DNA of 64,000 bases from JAVKBW01 sp964352715 (GTDB lineage: Bacteria; Pseudomonadota; Alphaproteobacteria; UBA8366; Aestuariispiraceae), in contig CAYGSU010000007.1 in assembly GCA_964352715.1 (NCBI GenBank), positions 1 to 64,000 on the forward strand. Direction: 5' to 3'. Shown here one piece after another: positions 1 through 9,533 of this stretch. Each line of letters starts with the position of its first letter. Within the stretch, counting starts at the first letter, position 1. A program made the position numbers and the translations under genes. The notes under the pieces were generated by a model. The model searched no databases. It had not been told where the DNA came from and saw nothing but the letters and a program-made list of their open reading frames with translations.

Positions 1-431
1 TCGCGCTGCTCTTTCTGCAACTGCTTCAGCTTCATGTCGTTCGCGACAGTCAGGTACGCGTACACGATCGGCGGCGACGCATAGTAGAAGATCCAGCCAA
101 CGGCGGCGCATCCGAACATGATCAGCCAGTTGGTCGGTTGCGACAGGATTTCCAGGGACTGCTGCCAGGTATTGTCGGCCCAGATATCCATGCCGACCAT
201 CATCGCGCCGGCAAAGTTCATATAGCCCACAGTTCGGGCGGCGTAACGCTGCGGCCGCCCATCGACGATATAGGCGACAAAGGTCGGGATCATGCCGGCC
301 AGCGCCACGATCAGAAACGGATGCATGAAATACACGATCAACGGCGCAAGCACCCAGGCAAAACCCTGCAGGGCCTTGCTTTTCTGCGCCTTCTGTGGCG
401 GCGCCGTTTTCTTGGTGGGTTTCTTCGCCAT
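1..431 (-). CDS. Small membrane protein, 3' end cut by the window edge
   Basis: Reading leftward from an ATG at 431, the frame stays open to base 1, giving 143 residues without a stop. The N-terminus is a Lys/Pro-rich cytoplasmic stretch (about residues 1-20). Two hydrophobic segments follow (about residues 22-52, and near residues 100-125 with the core LIMFGCAAVGWIFYY), and then a Lys/Gln-rich helix. It lies 6 bp downstream of the pseudokinase gene on the same strand, so the two are probably cotranscribed and may act together at the membrane. I do not recognise a family. The coding call is firm, the function unknown. Confidence 0.7.
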   Translation of the reverse strand, partial: MAKKPTKKTAPPQKAQKSKALQGFAWVLAPLIVYFMHPFLIVALAGMIPTFVAYIVDGRPQRYAARTVGYMNFAGAMMVGMDIWADNTWQQSLEILSQPTNWLIMFGCAAVGWIFYYASPPIVYAYLTVANDMKLKQLQKEQR

Positions 432-437
432 CCGTCC

Positions 438-2471
438 CTACACCAGTGTAACAACCATGTAGATTGTGAAGCTCAGCATCGCGGCAACGCTGGCGACACC
501 GGTGGACAACACGCCCCCCTGATCGGCTGCGATCTTTTTCTGGTTCTTCATGTCCCGTTTCAGTTTGATCGTCTGCCGGATCGACCGCGCGTAGGTTACG
601 GCGCTGCGCCGGAAGGCATTCTGGTCGATTTCAAGTTCACGGCGGTTGTCGATCAGTTGCAGCAGCGGTTCAAGCCGGCCCTGCTTCGCCAGCGATTGCA
701 GCTGGTCGGTAATCCGCTTGCGGGTCTTTCTGGAGTAATAGCGTTCAATCGCGGGTTTCAGCATCTGGATCGAACGGGCGCACAGAGCGGGAAAGGGTTC
801 CTTTCGCGCCAGCGATTCCTGCAGGTTCGCCAGAATGCGCACCTGCGCAATGGCGCTGATCGCCGGATCATCGTCTTCGTAATCGCGCAGTTCGTTGCCG
901 ATGCCGCGTTTGAAATGAGCTGAAATGAACGCCGCGACGTCACGGTCAAGAAACCGGTCCAGCGCTTCGCCCTGTTCCACCGCCAGAAGCTCCATCGCCG
1001 GCAGAAAATGGTCGATCGTCGCAACGAAATCGCGCTCGAAAATCGAAGACCGGCAGGGCGTGGACGGGTTCAGTTCGTACATCACCCGTTCGATGCCATT
1101 ACCCAGAGCCTGACGGGCAAGGGTGGCGCGCATGCGTTCCAGCCGCGTCAGGAACGGCGCCAGGGCGGAATGGGTTTTCGTTTGCTGTTCGCACCAGAAA
1201 TGCGGCAGGCCGGAATTCAGCACCTGGGCAAAAAGCTGTCGCGCTTCCTGTTCTTCGTAGTGCAACGCCAGAAAAGATGAAATGCCGTCAACCGTGCAGG
1301 CCAGCGACTTGTAGCGTATCGGACCCTGCGGATCGAGCGCGGTGATGACCCGGCCAATCAACCGGTCTTCATTGTCAGAGCCGTCGGACAGCGCCAGTTT
1401 CGCCTGGTTGACCGCTTCGACCCGCGATTCTTCAGACAGGCTGCGCCGCAGCCAGCCGTCGAGGCTGCCATCCTTGATCGGCGTTGCCGCCTGCGACCAG
1501 TTGCGGAACATAGCATGCGCCAGTTCCCGAGCGGTCAGGTAATCCTCGTCGCAGAAATGAAAGCCGCGCGACGCCTTTGTCGGCATCACCTGCTGTTTCG
1601 GTGACAACCGGCGGCCGCTGATCCACAGGGACACGTCTTCCAGCGTCCAGCGTTCCATATCGTCATCGTTCAACAGGCCGCGCAAAGGTTCCATCATGGC
1701 CAGAGATACGCGCGCCTGCTGGGCCAGCGCGCCGTACGACCCCAATGTGACTTTCTGCCGGATGATTTCATCATCGGTCAGATCCCGACACGGCACCTTG
1801 CCGGTCAGCAGACAGACAATCATCACGCCAAAGGCATACATATCATTTGTGGCAAAGCCTTCGCCCCGGCCCGCCGGGGTGGCCGTGCCGTCGCGCAGGG
1901 ATTCAAAGACGGTCGGCTGGGTTACAGCCGCCGGCGCGCTGAAGCATTCGCTGATGATCGTGCCGGTTTCCGGGTCGTCCGCCCTGTAGATGTTGTCGGG
2001 CCGAATGCCGCGATGAATGATGCCGACCGTGTGCAACTCGCGAAGCGCCGTGACCATCGGCTGGATAAAACAGCGAACCACCTGTTCTTCGTGGATCGGC
2101 TCGTTGTCATCCAGCAGCGACTCGAAATATTTATTGCCCAAAGGCTGTTCCAGGATGATGACCGGACAACGCCGGCCTTCCGGCGGCCAGTCGACAACCG
2201 CCCAGTCGACCACTTTCTGAACATTCCGTTGGTCGATGCGGTGAATGAAGGAAATCGCATCAAGGCGCGGCGGCATTTTCGGGTCGCAGACCAGCGCATA
2301 AATCGACCGGCGCGTGTCACGCCGCGCAGTGGCCTTGAAAGCCACGGCAGGGGCGGAATCGAGTTTCGGGAGAGGCGACTTGATGTCGATGTCATAGCGG
2401 TTCTTGACCGAAACGGTCCCCGACCCGCTCTCGGCAGACCCTGCATCGCCCCCTTGAATTTTCAGCGCCAT
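438..2471 (-). CDS. Predicted membrane-anchored protein pseudokinase
   Basis: A 677-residue protein whose first ~300 residues follow the Hanks-type Ser/Thr kinase fold. HRGIRPDN (153-160) stands where kinases have HRDLKPEN, and a subdomain IX-like TNDMYAFGVMIVCLLTGKVP lies at 208-227. The catalytic residues appear to be lost: the HRD aspartate is Gly, no DFG is visible near 173-179 (ISECFSA), and YALVC (58-62) replaces the VAIK lysine strand. A helical region of about 370 residues follows, ending in one hydrophobic segment (about 656-677) that would anchor the C-terminus in the inner membrane. I infer a phosphate-independent scaffold or sensor. The next gene downstream, 6 bp away, encodes a membrane protein. 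Residual ATP binding cannot be excluded. Confidence 0.75.
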   Translation of the reverse strand: MALKIQGGDAGSAESGSGTVSVKNRYDIDIKSPLPKLDSAPAVAFKATARRDTRRSIYALVCDPKMPPRLDAISFIHRIDQRNVQKVVDWAVVDWPPEGRRCPVIILEQPLGNKYFESLLDDNEPIHEEQVVRCFIQPMVTALRELHTVGIIHRGIRPDNIYRADDPETGTIISECFSAPAAVTQPTVFESLRDGTATPAGRGEGFATNDMYAFGVMIVCLLTGKVPCRDLTDDEIIRQKVTLGSYGALAQQARVSLAMMEPLRGLLNDDDMERWTLEDVSLWISGRRLSPKQQVMPTKASRGFHFCDEDYLTARELAHAMFRNWSQAATPIKDGSLDGWLRRSLSEESRVEAVNQAKLALSDGSDNEDRLIGRVITALDPQGPIRYKSLACTVDGISSFLALHYEEQEARQLFAQVLNSGLPHFWCEQQTKTHSALAPFLTRLERMRATLARQALGNGIERVMYELNPSTPCRSSIFERDFVATIDHFLPAMELLAVEQGEALDRFLDRDVAAFISAHFKRGIGNELRDYEDDDPAISAIAQVRILANLQESLARKEPFPALCARSIQMLKPAIERYYSRKTRKRITDQLQSLAKQGRLEPLLQLIDNRRELEIDQNAFRRSAVTYARSIRQTIKLKRDMKNQKKIAADQGGVLSTGVASVAAMLSFTIYMVVTLV

Positions 2472-2590
2472 AGCCTGCGTTCTCGCAGTGAAAATGTATC
2501 AGTCAATCGGCAGCAAGGACCATGCCAGCCCACCAAACGAAACACTATATACTGATTCAAAAGGGTTTGTGCGGCTTTGTCGAAAATGGC

Positions 2591-3883
2591 CTACCCCTTG
2601 AACGGGTCCTTGACCAGAATGGTGTCTTCCCGCTCGGGGCTGGTTGACAGCAGGGCCACCGGCGTTTCGATCAATTCCTCGATGCGCCGGATATACTTGA
2701 TCGCCGTCGCCGGAAGATCTGCCCAGCTTCGCGCGCCATAGGTGCTTTCCGACCAGCCTTCCAGGGTTTCGTATATCGGTTCAGCACGCGCCTGCAGGCC
2801 CGATTGCGCCGGCAGATGATCATAGTCATCGCCGTCTATACGATAGCCCGTGCAGATCTTGATTTCCTCGAACCCGTCGAGAACATCCAGCTTGGTCAGT
2901 GCGATCCCGTCCATGCCGGCACACGTGGTCGCCTGACGGACCAGAGCGGCATCGAACCAGCCGCAACGGCGTTTTCTGCCGGTAACGGTGCCGAATTCAC
3001 GGCCGCGCTGGCCCAGGCGTTCGCCGATATCGTTTTGCAGTTCAGTCGGAAACGGTCCTGAACCGACCCGGGTCGTGTAAGCCTTGGTGATGCCAAGCAC
3101 ATAATGAAGGCTGCGTGGCCCGACCCCGGCGCCCGTACTGGCCTGACCGGGACCGGTGTTCGACGAGGTCACAAACGGATAGGTGCCGTGATCGACATCG
3201 AGCATGATACCCTGCGCCCCTTCGAACAGGATGCGTTTGTCGCTGTTGCGCTGCTCTTCCAGCGTTTTCCAGACTACACCGGCATAGGGCGTCAAACGCG
3301 GCGCCAGATCGTGCAGATCGGCGAGCAGCGCTTCCGCCTGTACCGGCTCTTCGCCCATACCTTCGAGAAGAATGTTGTGATGCGCCACCAGCGCCTCGAC
3401 CAGCGCTGGAAGCGAGTCGGGGTCGCTTAGATCGCAGACCCGTATCGCCCGACGCGCCACCTTGTCTTCATAAGCCGGGCCGATTCCGCGCCCTGTCGTG
3501 CCGATCTTGCCGGCCCCGCGAAGTTTTTCGCGCGCCCTGTCCAGCGCCTGGTGAACCGGCAGGATAAGGGCTGCATTTTCGGCAATCATCAGATTTTTGG
3601 GACTGATCGATACGCCGTCGGCTGTCAGCCGTTCGATTTCTTCGAGCAGCGCCCAAGGGTCGATAACAACGCCGTTGCCGATGATCGAGAGCTTGCCCGG
3701 CCGCACAATACCCGACGGCAGCAGGCTGAGCTTATAGGTCTTGCCATCAATGACCAGCGTATGGCCGGCATTGTGACCACCCTGAAACCGGCACACGACA
3801 TCGGCACGGGCGGATAGCCAGTCGACGATCTTGCCTTTGCCTTCGTCGCCCCACTGCGACCCGATAACGACCACGTTCGTCAC
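2591..3883 (-). CDS. purA: Adenylosuccinate synthetase
   Basis: PurA joins IMP and aspartate using GTP, the first committed step to AMP, in the cytoplasm. The 430 residues match the usual bacterial length. The N-terminal P-loop-like GSQWGDEGKGK, the QGGHNAGHT motif and GTTGRGIGPAYEDK are all present, and the C-terminus is complete. Its ATG overlaps the stop of hisZ by 4 bases (ATGA), so the two are translationally coupled. Both pathways handle purine-derived intermediates (histidine synthesis releases AICAR), which makes the pairing sensible. Confidence 0.97.
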   Translation of the reverse strand: MTNVVVIGSQWGDEGKGKIVDWLSARADVVCRFQGGHNAGHTLVIDGKTYKLSLLPSGIVRPGKLSIIGNGVVIDPWALLEEIERLTADGVSISPKNLMIAENAALILPVHQALDRAREKLRGAGKIGTTGRGIGPAYEDKVARRAIRVCDLSDPDSLPALVEALVAHHNILLEGMGEEPVQAEALLADLHDLAPRLTPYAGVVWKTLEEQRNSDKRILFEGAQGIMLDVDHGTYPFVTSSNTGPGQASTGAGVGPRSLHYVLGITKAYTTRVGSGPFPTELQNDIGERLGQRGREFGTVTGRKRRCGWFDAALVRQATTCAGMDGIALTKLDVLDGFEEIKICTGYRIDGDDYDHLPAQSGLQARAEPIYETLEGWSESTYGARSWADLPATAIKYIRRIEELIETPVALLSTSPEREDTILVKDPFKG

Positions 3884-5043
3884 GATGCTTCCCCTTCACC
3901 TTGGAATGCCGGTTCCAGACGCACGGCCATGCCGTCCCTGAAAATATGAGTACAGCGCAGATCGCGCGCTTCGCGTTCCGCATCGCCGCCACTTTGCAGC
4001 GATGCCACAACGACCCAGCCATTCTTGCGCAGGTCGCGGCGGGCGCCGGACGGCACATCCGAGGGGACCAGCACGCTGTTGGTATCCTTCGGTTTCGGAA
4101 GGCCCCGCAGCACGGTGTCGAGATACAAAGTAAACCCTGTGGCGGTATCGTCGCTGAACGCCGATCGGTACCGACCGCCCCGTCCAAGCTCGCCGCGGAT
4201 GCCATTGCCGAAAATCGTGAAGCTGAGGCCGGTCTGGTATTCAAAACCGCGATGTTCGACCGGATCGACCGTCAGCGACAGGGCCGGCAAGGCTTCGCGC
4301 ACCAGCGCGACAACCTCGACAAGCCGGTCGCGTTCAGCGGCTGCATCGTCGGGAAGCTGGATTTCAGGCAGTATTTCAAGCGCATGGTCAACCCGGCCCG
4401 TCGCCCGCAGCAAGCCTTCCAGAACCCGTGCGCCCTGCCCGGCAAGTTCGGACACTGCTTTCAGGTCTTTCCGGTCCAGCGCCGCCCGCGCCACGGCATG
4501 ATCAATCGCGTGGTCCCGACAGACAGATTGCACCAACGTCGGCAGGTTCAGGTCAACGCTGAGATTGATCAGTCCCGCTTTCGTCAGGGCATCGACCGCA
4601 AGAATAACCATTTCCGCATCGGCAAGGGCCGAATCGCTTCCAATCAGTTCGCATCCGACCTGGCGGAACTGCCGTTCCGGCCTGAGTTGCGACCCTTTGA
4701 CGCGCAGCACGCTGCCGTTATACGAAAGCCGCAGCGGCCGTGGCGCTTTTCTAAGGCGGGTCGCCGCGATTCGTTCGACCTGCGGCGTGATATCGGCGCG
4801 AATGCCCATCATGCGCTGGCTGACAGGGTCCATCAGGCGGAATGTCGCCTTCGATGTAGCCGCCCCCACGCCGTCGAGCAGGTTTTCCTCGAATTCCAGC
4901 AACGGCGGGTCTACCCGCTGGTAGCCGTAACTGCGAAACGCACCCAACAGAGTCTCCACCAGATGCGCTTCCTGATCCGCATAAGGCGGAAGACCGTCTC
5001 GCAGGCCGATCGGCAGCAAGGACTTTTGCGCACTGTTGCTCAT
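3880..5043 (-). CDS. hisZ: ATP phosphoribosyltransferase regulatory subunit
   Basis: HisZ is a catalytically inactive histidyl-tRNA-synthetase-like protein. It forms a hetero-octamer with the short form of HisG and confers histidine feedback inhibition. The 387 residues start with the class II synthetase-like segment (LPIGLRDGLPPYADQEA, about 12-28) and include QVDPPLLEFEE-type motif 1 and RADITPQVERIA motif 2 regions. It lacks the anticodon-binding domain of true HisRS, which is about 40 residues longer. A short hisG lies at 48210-48872, consistent with the two-component enzyme. It is the first gene of the hisZ-purA pair. Confidence 0.92.
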   Translation of the reverse strand: MSNSAQKSLLPIGLRDGLPPYADQEAHLVETLLGAFRSYGYQRVDPPLLEFEENLLDGVGAATSKATFRLMDPVSQRMMGIRADITPQVERIAATRLRKAPRPLRLSYNGSVLRVKGSQLRPERQFRQVGCELIGSDSALADAEMVILAVDALTKAGLINLSVDLNLPTLVQSVCRDHAIDHAVARAALDRKDLKAVSELAGQGARVLEGLLRATGRVDHALEILPEIQLPDDAAAERDRLVEVVALVREALPALSLTVDPVEHRGFEYQTGLSFTIFGNGIRGELGRGGRYRSAFSDDTATGFTLYLDTVLRGLPKPKDTNSVLVPSDVPSGARRDLRKNGWVVVASLQSGGDAEREARDLRCTHIFRDGMAVRLEPAFQGEGEAS

Positions 5044-5142
5044 GTCGAATTCGCAGAATTGTTAAGTTTGAATGCTCCGGAAACCGGATTTAGGTACAGG
5101 TTTTGACCCTGTACGGCAAGCAATCCTGCGGAGAGGAGAGGA

Positions 5143-6540
5143 TCAGGCTGCGCGGCGTTCCAGACGCAGTGATTCCGCGCGCAACCGCGCGGCTTCCGCG
5201 TCTTCCTTCTGGCCACACCCGTCCATCGCGCGGGCCGTCAGAAGCCAGTTCTGCGGGCTTGTCGGCTTGAGCTGGGTGCGTTCCGACGCCAGCGCCCGGG
5301 CCAGTTCGTTCCGGCCGGCACGCAATGCCGATTCGATCAGCGTCAGATGAATGACATCGCGCTGCGCATGCGAACCACCCAGGAAGGCGGTGCGATAGCG
5401 GATCGGATACAACTGGTCGACAACCGCATCGTAGTCGCCCTTGGCGAAGGCGCAGATGGCCCGGCAGAACGGCAGGCCGACCTCGCGGGTCATCGCGACA
5501 TTGCTGTCGGCTTCGGTCGATACATAGCGTTCGTTGGCGTTCAGCACCTTGTCCGCCAGATCCATCCGGCCGTCGGCGACAAAGGTCATCATCGCGTGGA
5601 CGTCGTTGAAAGCGTAAAGTGTATCTTCGGCGGCATGCTCCCACTTGTCGGAAAGCTTGTTCCAGCGGTCGCCGGTATCGACACCCAGCAACGTCAGCCG
5701 CCACAGCAGGGCTGCGGAATCGAGCTCCTCGTAAACATCGCCGCTCTGTTCCTGGCTGCGCAGGGCATGATCGTAGATTTCGAATACCTTGTCATACTGG
5801 CACAGATCGAGATGAAACAGCGACAGGTGCCAATAAAGATGATTGCGGAAATTGCCATGCGCCCAGTCGTCCAGCCGGCTGGTCAACAGGTGGATGCCGC
5901 CTTCCTGCCGTCCCATCATTTCAAGCACATGGGCGACCGCGTGGATGGAATAGGCGTCCGACGGGTCCATCGCCAGAGCCCGACGGCCGGCTTCTTCCGC
6001 CCGCATGTAGTCGCCGCATTCTTCAAGGCCGAAGGAATGGAACCCGAGAACGAAATTGTAGCCCGGCACGGTTTCGTTCCAGGCATGCAGAACCCGGGCG
6101 ACCCGGTCGCGCTGGTTCACGGTATCGCCCAGCAGAACATCGGAAAGATGCGCCATTTGCAGCGCCAACAAATCGCGCGGATGGGAAATCAGCACCTCGT
6201 CCCAGGCCTCGACTGCCCCGATGAAGTTGCCGTCGACCCAGGCGCGGACCGCCTTGATATGGCCGCGTTCCCGCTCGTTCGCAAAGGGAAACAGGGTTTC
6301 GGCGGTTTCGACCGCGCCCAGCATGTCCTTGTAGATACGGGTCTCCATAGCCTGTGTCAGCACCGCCGCCTTGAAGACGTGCCCCATGACGAAAGAAGGA
6401 TATTCGTCCAGTACGGTATCGATCCGGGCAACCGGGTCGCCGCGCATTCTCAGCAACTCGCCATGGGCGGCCTCCAGCCCATCGACAGCACTGCGACTGT
6501 CGGTTGATAGTGGCAGTCCCCGGGAATCGGTCAGCGGCAT
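5143..6540 (-). CDS. Tetratricopeptide repeat protein of the TTC38 type
   Basis: A helical-repeat protein of about 465 residues without signal peptide or membrane segment, so probably cytoplasmic. Alternating Ala/Leu/Tyr TPR-like helices run through the middle (for example around LAMDPSDAYSIHAVAHVLEM). The overall layout resembles the TTC38 family common in alphaproteobacteria and animals, whose molecular role is not known to me. I chose the ATG at 6540 (protein starts MPLTDSRG) because an AGAGAG ribosome site lies 7 bases upstream. A start at 6582 adds 14 residues without a better site. It stands alone between hisZ and serA on the same strand. Confidence 0.8.
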   Translation of the reverse strand: MPLTDSRGLPLSTDSRSAVDGLEAAHGELLRMRGDPVARIDTVLDEYPSFVMGHVFKAAVLTQAMETRIYKDMLGAVETAETLFPFANERERGHIKAVRAWVDGNFIGAVEAWDEVLISHPRDLLALQMAHLSDVLLGDTVNQRDRVARVLHAWNETVPGYNFVLGFHSFGLEECGDYMRAEEAGRRALAMDPSDAYSIHAVAHVLEMMGRQEGGIHLLTSRLDDWAHGNFRNHLYWHLSLFHLDLCQYDKVFEIYDHALRSQEQSGDVYEELDSAALLWRLTLLGVDTGDRWNKLSDKWEHAAEDTLYAFNDVHAMMTFVADGRMDLADKVLNANERYVSTEADSNVAMTREVGLPFCRAICAFAKGDYDAVVDQLYPIRYRTAFLGGSHAQRDVIHLTLIESALRAGRNELARALASERTQLKPTSPQNWLLTARAMDGCGQKEDAEAARLRAESLRLERRAA

Positions 6541-6662
6541 TGCGATCTCTCTTGCATCAGGCATGCGGTTAAACAACACCAACGAGCATAGCCGGGAATC
6601 CGTGTTCCCGCCAAATCACACTTGCGGGAGAAACGCGTCAGCCAAGCAGAAAGAAATGCAGC

Positions 6663-8240
6663 CTAAAAGCGCAGCCGCTTGGCCTGCTTCACGTGTTTCA
6701 GGGCGCAGATCGCTTTGAAGACGTCATCGGGAACGGGCTGATCGAGCTGTATCAGCGCTATCGCATCCCCTCCGGAACTGGCCCGGCCAAGATGGAAAGT
6801 CGCGATATTCAGCCCTTTTTCACCGAACAGCGTGCCAAGCGCGCCGATGAAGCCGGGCTGATCCTCGTTCGTAACATACAGCATGTTGGGTGACAGTTCG
6901 GCTTCGATTTCGATGCCCTTTATCAGCACGATCCTAGGCTTGGTGCCGCCGAACAGCGTTCCCGCCACCGACCGCGTGAACCGTTCGGTTTCGATCGTCA
7001 GGCGGATCATTGTCTGGTAGTCGCCGATCCGGTCATGCTTGACCTCGCTGACATTGATTCCACGATCCCGAGCGACGACCGGCGCGTTTACCATGTTCAC
7101 CGTATCGGAAAACGGCTTCAACAGCCCCGCCAGCGCCGCCTGAAGCAGCGGCCTGACATTCAGGCGGGCAACATTTCCCTCGAATTCGATCGTGACATTC
7201 TTGATGCCTGTTTCCGTCACCTGCCCGGCAAAGGAACCAAGCTGTTCCGCCAGGATCATATACGGCTTCAGTTTCGGGGCATCTTCCGCCGATACGGACG
7301 GCATGTTGAGCGCGTTGGTGACAGCGCCGGTCAACAGATAATCGGCCATCTGTTCGGCGACCTGCAACGCGACATTTTCCTGCGCTTCTTCGGTCGCAGC
7401 GCCCAGATGCGGTGTCGCTACAACATCGGCGCGACCGAACAGCGCATTCTCGCGCGCCGGCTCAACCGTGAATACATCGAGCGCCGCCCCGGCAACATGA
7501 CCGCTTTCAAGCGCGGTCAGCAGATCGGCTTCATTGATGATGCCGCCGCGCGCGCAGTTGATGATGCGCACGCCCGGTTTTGTCTTGGCCAGCGCGGCCG
7601 CGTCGATCAGGTTTCGCGTGCTGTCGGTAAGCGGCGTGTGGACAGTGATGAAATCAGCGGCGGCCAGCAGGCCATCCAGGTCCTTCTTCTCAACGCCCAT
7701 CTCGACCGCGCGTTCCGGCGACAGGAACGGGTCGAAGGCGACAACCTTCATCTTCAACCCCTGCGCGCGGTCGGCAACGATGGAGCCGATATTGCCCGCC
7801 CCGACGAGACCGAGGGTCTTGCCGGAAACCTCAACACCCATGAAGCGCGATTTTTCCCACTTTCCGGCATGGGTCGATTCGTTGGCGACGGGGATTTGCC
7901 GCGCCATCGCCATCATCATGGCAATCGCATGTTCAGCCGTGGTGATGGAATTGCCGAACGGCGTGTTCATGACAACAACGCCGCGCGCCGTCGCCGCATC
8001 GCAATCCACATTGTCGACGCCGATGCCGGCGCGGCCAACCACTTTCAGGTTTTCTGCCTTTTCCAGAACATCGGCCGTGACTTTTGTCGCCGACCGTATC
8101 GCCAGTCCATCATAGTTGCCGATACAGGCAAGCAGTTCGTCGGCGGAAAGCCCCGGCTTGAAATCGACCTCGATACCGCGGTCACGGAAAATTTCCACAG
8201 ACCGTTCGGAAAGCTTGTCCGATATCAGTACCTTAACCAT
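6663..8240 (-). CDS. serA: D-3-phosphoglycerate dehydrogenase
   Basis: SerA oxidises 3-phosphoglycerate to 3-phosphohydroxypyruvate with NAD, opening serine synthesis. The 525 residues are the long form: catalytic and Rossmann domains (GLVGAGNIGSIVADRA, the INCARGGIINEADL arginine loop and the PHLGAATEEAQ histidine), then the allosteric substrate-binding domain and a C-terminal ACT domain (from about residue 455, MLYVTNEDQPGFIGALG) for serine feedback. The ATG at 8240 overlaps the serC stop (TGATG). A GTG one codon upstream is also possible. It forms the serC-serA operon, so two of the three serine enzymes are coupled. Confidence 0.96.
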   Translation of the reverse strand: MVKVLISDKLSERSVEIFRDRGIEVDFKPGLSADELLACIGNYDGLAIRSATKVTADVLEKAENLKVVGRAGIGVDNVDCDAATARGVVVMNTPFGNSITTAEHAIAMMMAMARQIPVANESTHAGKWEKSRFMGVEVSGKTLGLVGAGNIGSIVADRAQGLKMKVVAFDPFLSPERAVEMGVEKKDLDGLLAAADFITVHTPLTDSTRNLIDAAALAKTKPGVRIINCARGGIINEADLLTALESGHVAGAALDVFTVEPARENALFGRADVVATPHLGAATEEAQENVALQVAEQMADYLLTGAVTNALNMPSVSAEDAPKLKPYMILAEQLGSFAGQVTETGIKNVTIEFEGNVARLNVRPLLQAALAGLLKPFSDTVNMVNAPVVARDRGINVSEVKHDRIGDYQTMIRLTIETERFTRSVAGTLFGGTKPRIVLIKGIEIEAELSPNMLYVTNEDQPGFIGALGTLFGEKGLNIATFHLGRASSGGDAIALIQLDQPVPDDVFKAICALKHVKQAKRLRF

Positions 8241-9391
8241 CACGCATCAACCTTTATCTGTTCGTATGCCCAGTCAATCCAGGGCAGAAGCGCCTTGATG
8301 TCTTCCGGCATCACTGTCGGCCCGCCCCAGATGCGAAGACCAGGCGGCGCATCGCGGTAGCCGTTGATGTCGAAAGCAACGCCCTGCTGCTCCAGCAGTT
8401 TGGCAAGGCGTTTCGGCCCATCATCGGGGATGCCATTCAGCCGCAGGCAGATCGACGTCGACGAGCGGGACGCGGCGTCTTCCGCAAGAAAATCGACCCA
8501 GGGTCTTTCCGCCACCCAGGCGGCAACCATGGACAGACTTTCCCTGGACCGTGTTATGGCCGCCCTGTGCCCACCATGCGCGCGCAGCCATTTCAGCGAA
8601 TCCAGCACATCCTCAACACATAACATGGATGGTGTATTGATGGTTTCACCCTTGAAAATTCCCTCAATCAACTTACCGCCCTTGGTCATGCGGAAAATCT
8701 TCGGCAGAGGCCAGGGGGGCGTATAGGTTTCCAGCCGTTTGACTGCGCGCGGCGACAGAACCAGCATGCCATGCGCGCCTTCGCCACCCAACGCCTTCTG
8801 CCAGGACCATGTCACAGCATCCAGCTTCTGCCACGGCAGCGGCATCGCAAAGGCGGCGGACGTGGCATCGCAAATGGTCAGACCGGCGCGGCTGTCGCTG
8901 ATCCAGTCGCCATTCGGAACGCAGACACCGCTGGTTGTGCCGTTCCAGGTGAAAACGACATCGTTGTCGAAGTTGACGGAGCCAAGATCAGGCAGCGCCC
9001 CGTACCCGGCTTCCAGCACGCGGCAGTCCTGAAGCTTCAGCTGCTTCACGACATCCGAAACCCAGCCGGAACCGAAACTTTCCCAGGCCAGCATATCGAC
9101 ACCCCGTTCGCCCAGCAGCGACCAGAGCGCCATTTCCACGGCCCCGGTATCCGATGCCGGCACAATTCCGATTCTGTAGGAATCAGGTATGCCGAGGCTG
9201 GTCCTTGTTTCCTCGATGACGGCCAGTAGCCGGCCTTTTCCCTCCGCGGACCGGTGCGACCGTCCCAGAACGGCATCCGACAGCACCTCAGGCGACCAAC
9301 CGGGCCGCTTGGCGCAGGGTCCTGATGAAAAGTAAGGTCTGTTCGGTCGAATGGCAGGCCTGCCATCCGGCTGGGTGGCGGTTTTGCTCAC
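8240..9391 (-). CDS. serC: Phosphoserine aminotransferase
   Basis: SerC is a PLP enzyme that transfers the amino group of glutamate to 3-phosphohydroxypyruvate. The 383-residue sequence is the alphaproteobacterial form: PYFSSGPCAKRPGWS at the N-terminus, a GRSHR segment, and the PLP-binding lysine in WSWQKALGGEGAHG. The same family also handles the phosphohydroxythreonine step of pyridoxal phosphate synthesis. It is translationally coupled to serA, and the candidate promoter at 9435-9463 would drive both genes. Confidence 0.95.
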   Translation of the reverse strand: MSKTATQPDGRPAIRPNRPYFSSGPCAKRPGWSPEVLSDAVLGRSHRSAEGKGRLLAVIEETRTSLGIPDSYRIGIVPASDTGAVEMALWSLLGERGVDMLAWESFGSGWVSDVVKQLKLQDCRVLEAGYGALPDLGSVNFDNDVVFTWNGTTSGVCVPNGDWISDSRAGLTICDATSAAFAMPLPWQKLDAVTWSWQKALGGEGAHGMLVLSPRAVKRLETYTPPWPLPKIFRMTKGGKLIEGIFKGETINTPSMLCVEDVLDSLKWLRAHGGHRAAITRSRESLSMVAAWVAERPWVDFLAEDAASRSSTSICLRLNGIPDDGPKRLAKLLEQQGVAFDINGYRDAPPGLRIWGGPTVMPEDIKALLPWIDWAYEQIKVDA

Positions 9392-9434
9392 AACGTATTG
9401 TCCCTAGAAAACGTGGCTGATTGCGAAGGTCGGC

Positions 9435-9463
9435 ACCGTATCGTTGCACTGCAACAAGGTCAA
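9435..9463 (-). promoter_or_regulatory. Candidate serC-serA promoter with an inverted repeat in the spacer
   Basis: On the minus strand, TTGACC (9463-9458) and TACGGT (9440-9435) are separated by 17 bases. The spacer contains the perfect inverted repeat GTTGCAGTGCAAC (9443-9455, 6-bp arms, one central base). A repeat placed between -35 and -10 is a classic position for an operator. The spacing and repeat are seen; promoter activity and a regulator are inferred. The rest of 9392-9533 shows nothing else clear. Confidence 0.4.
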
Positions 9464-9533
9464 CGCTGAATTGTCGCAAAATGGCCAATAATGGCCTCTA
9501 TGACGAAACCGCAAATCAGGCCATCGCGGTCGG

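Noticed and set aside
5093..5113. GTACAGG...CCTGTAC hairpin between hisZ and the TPR gene as a terminator
   Set aside because: A 7-bp stem without a T-run on either strand and no supporting context; may be chance.
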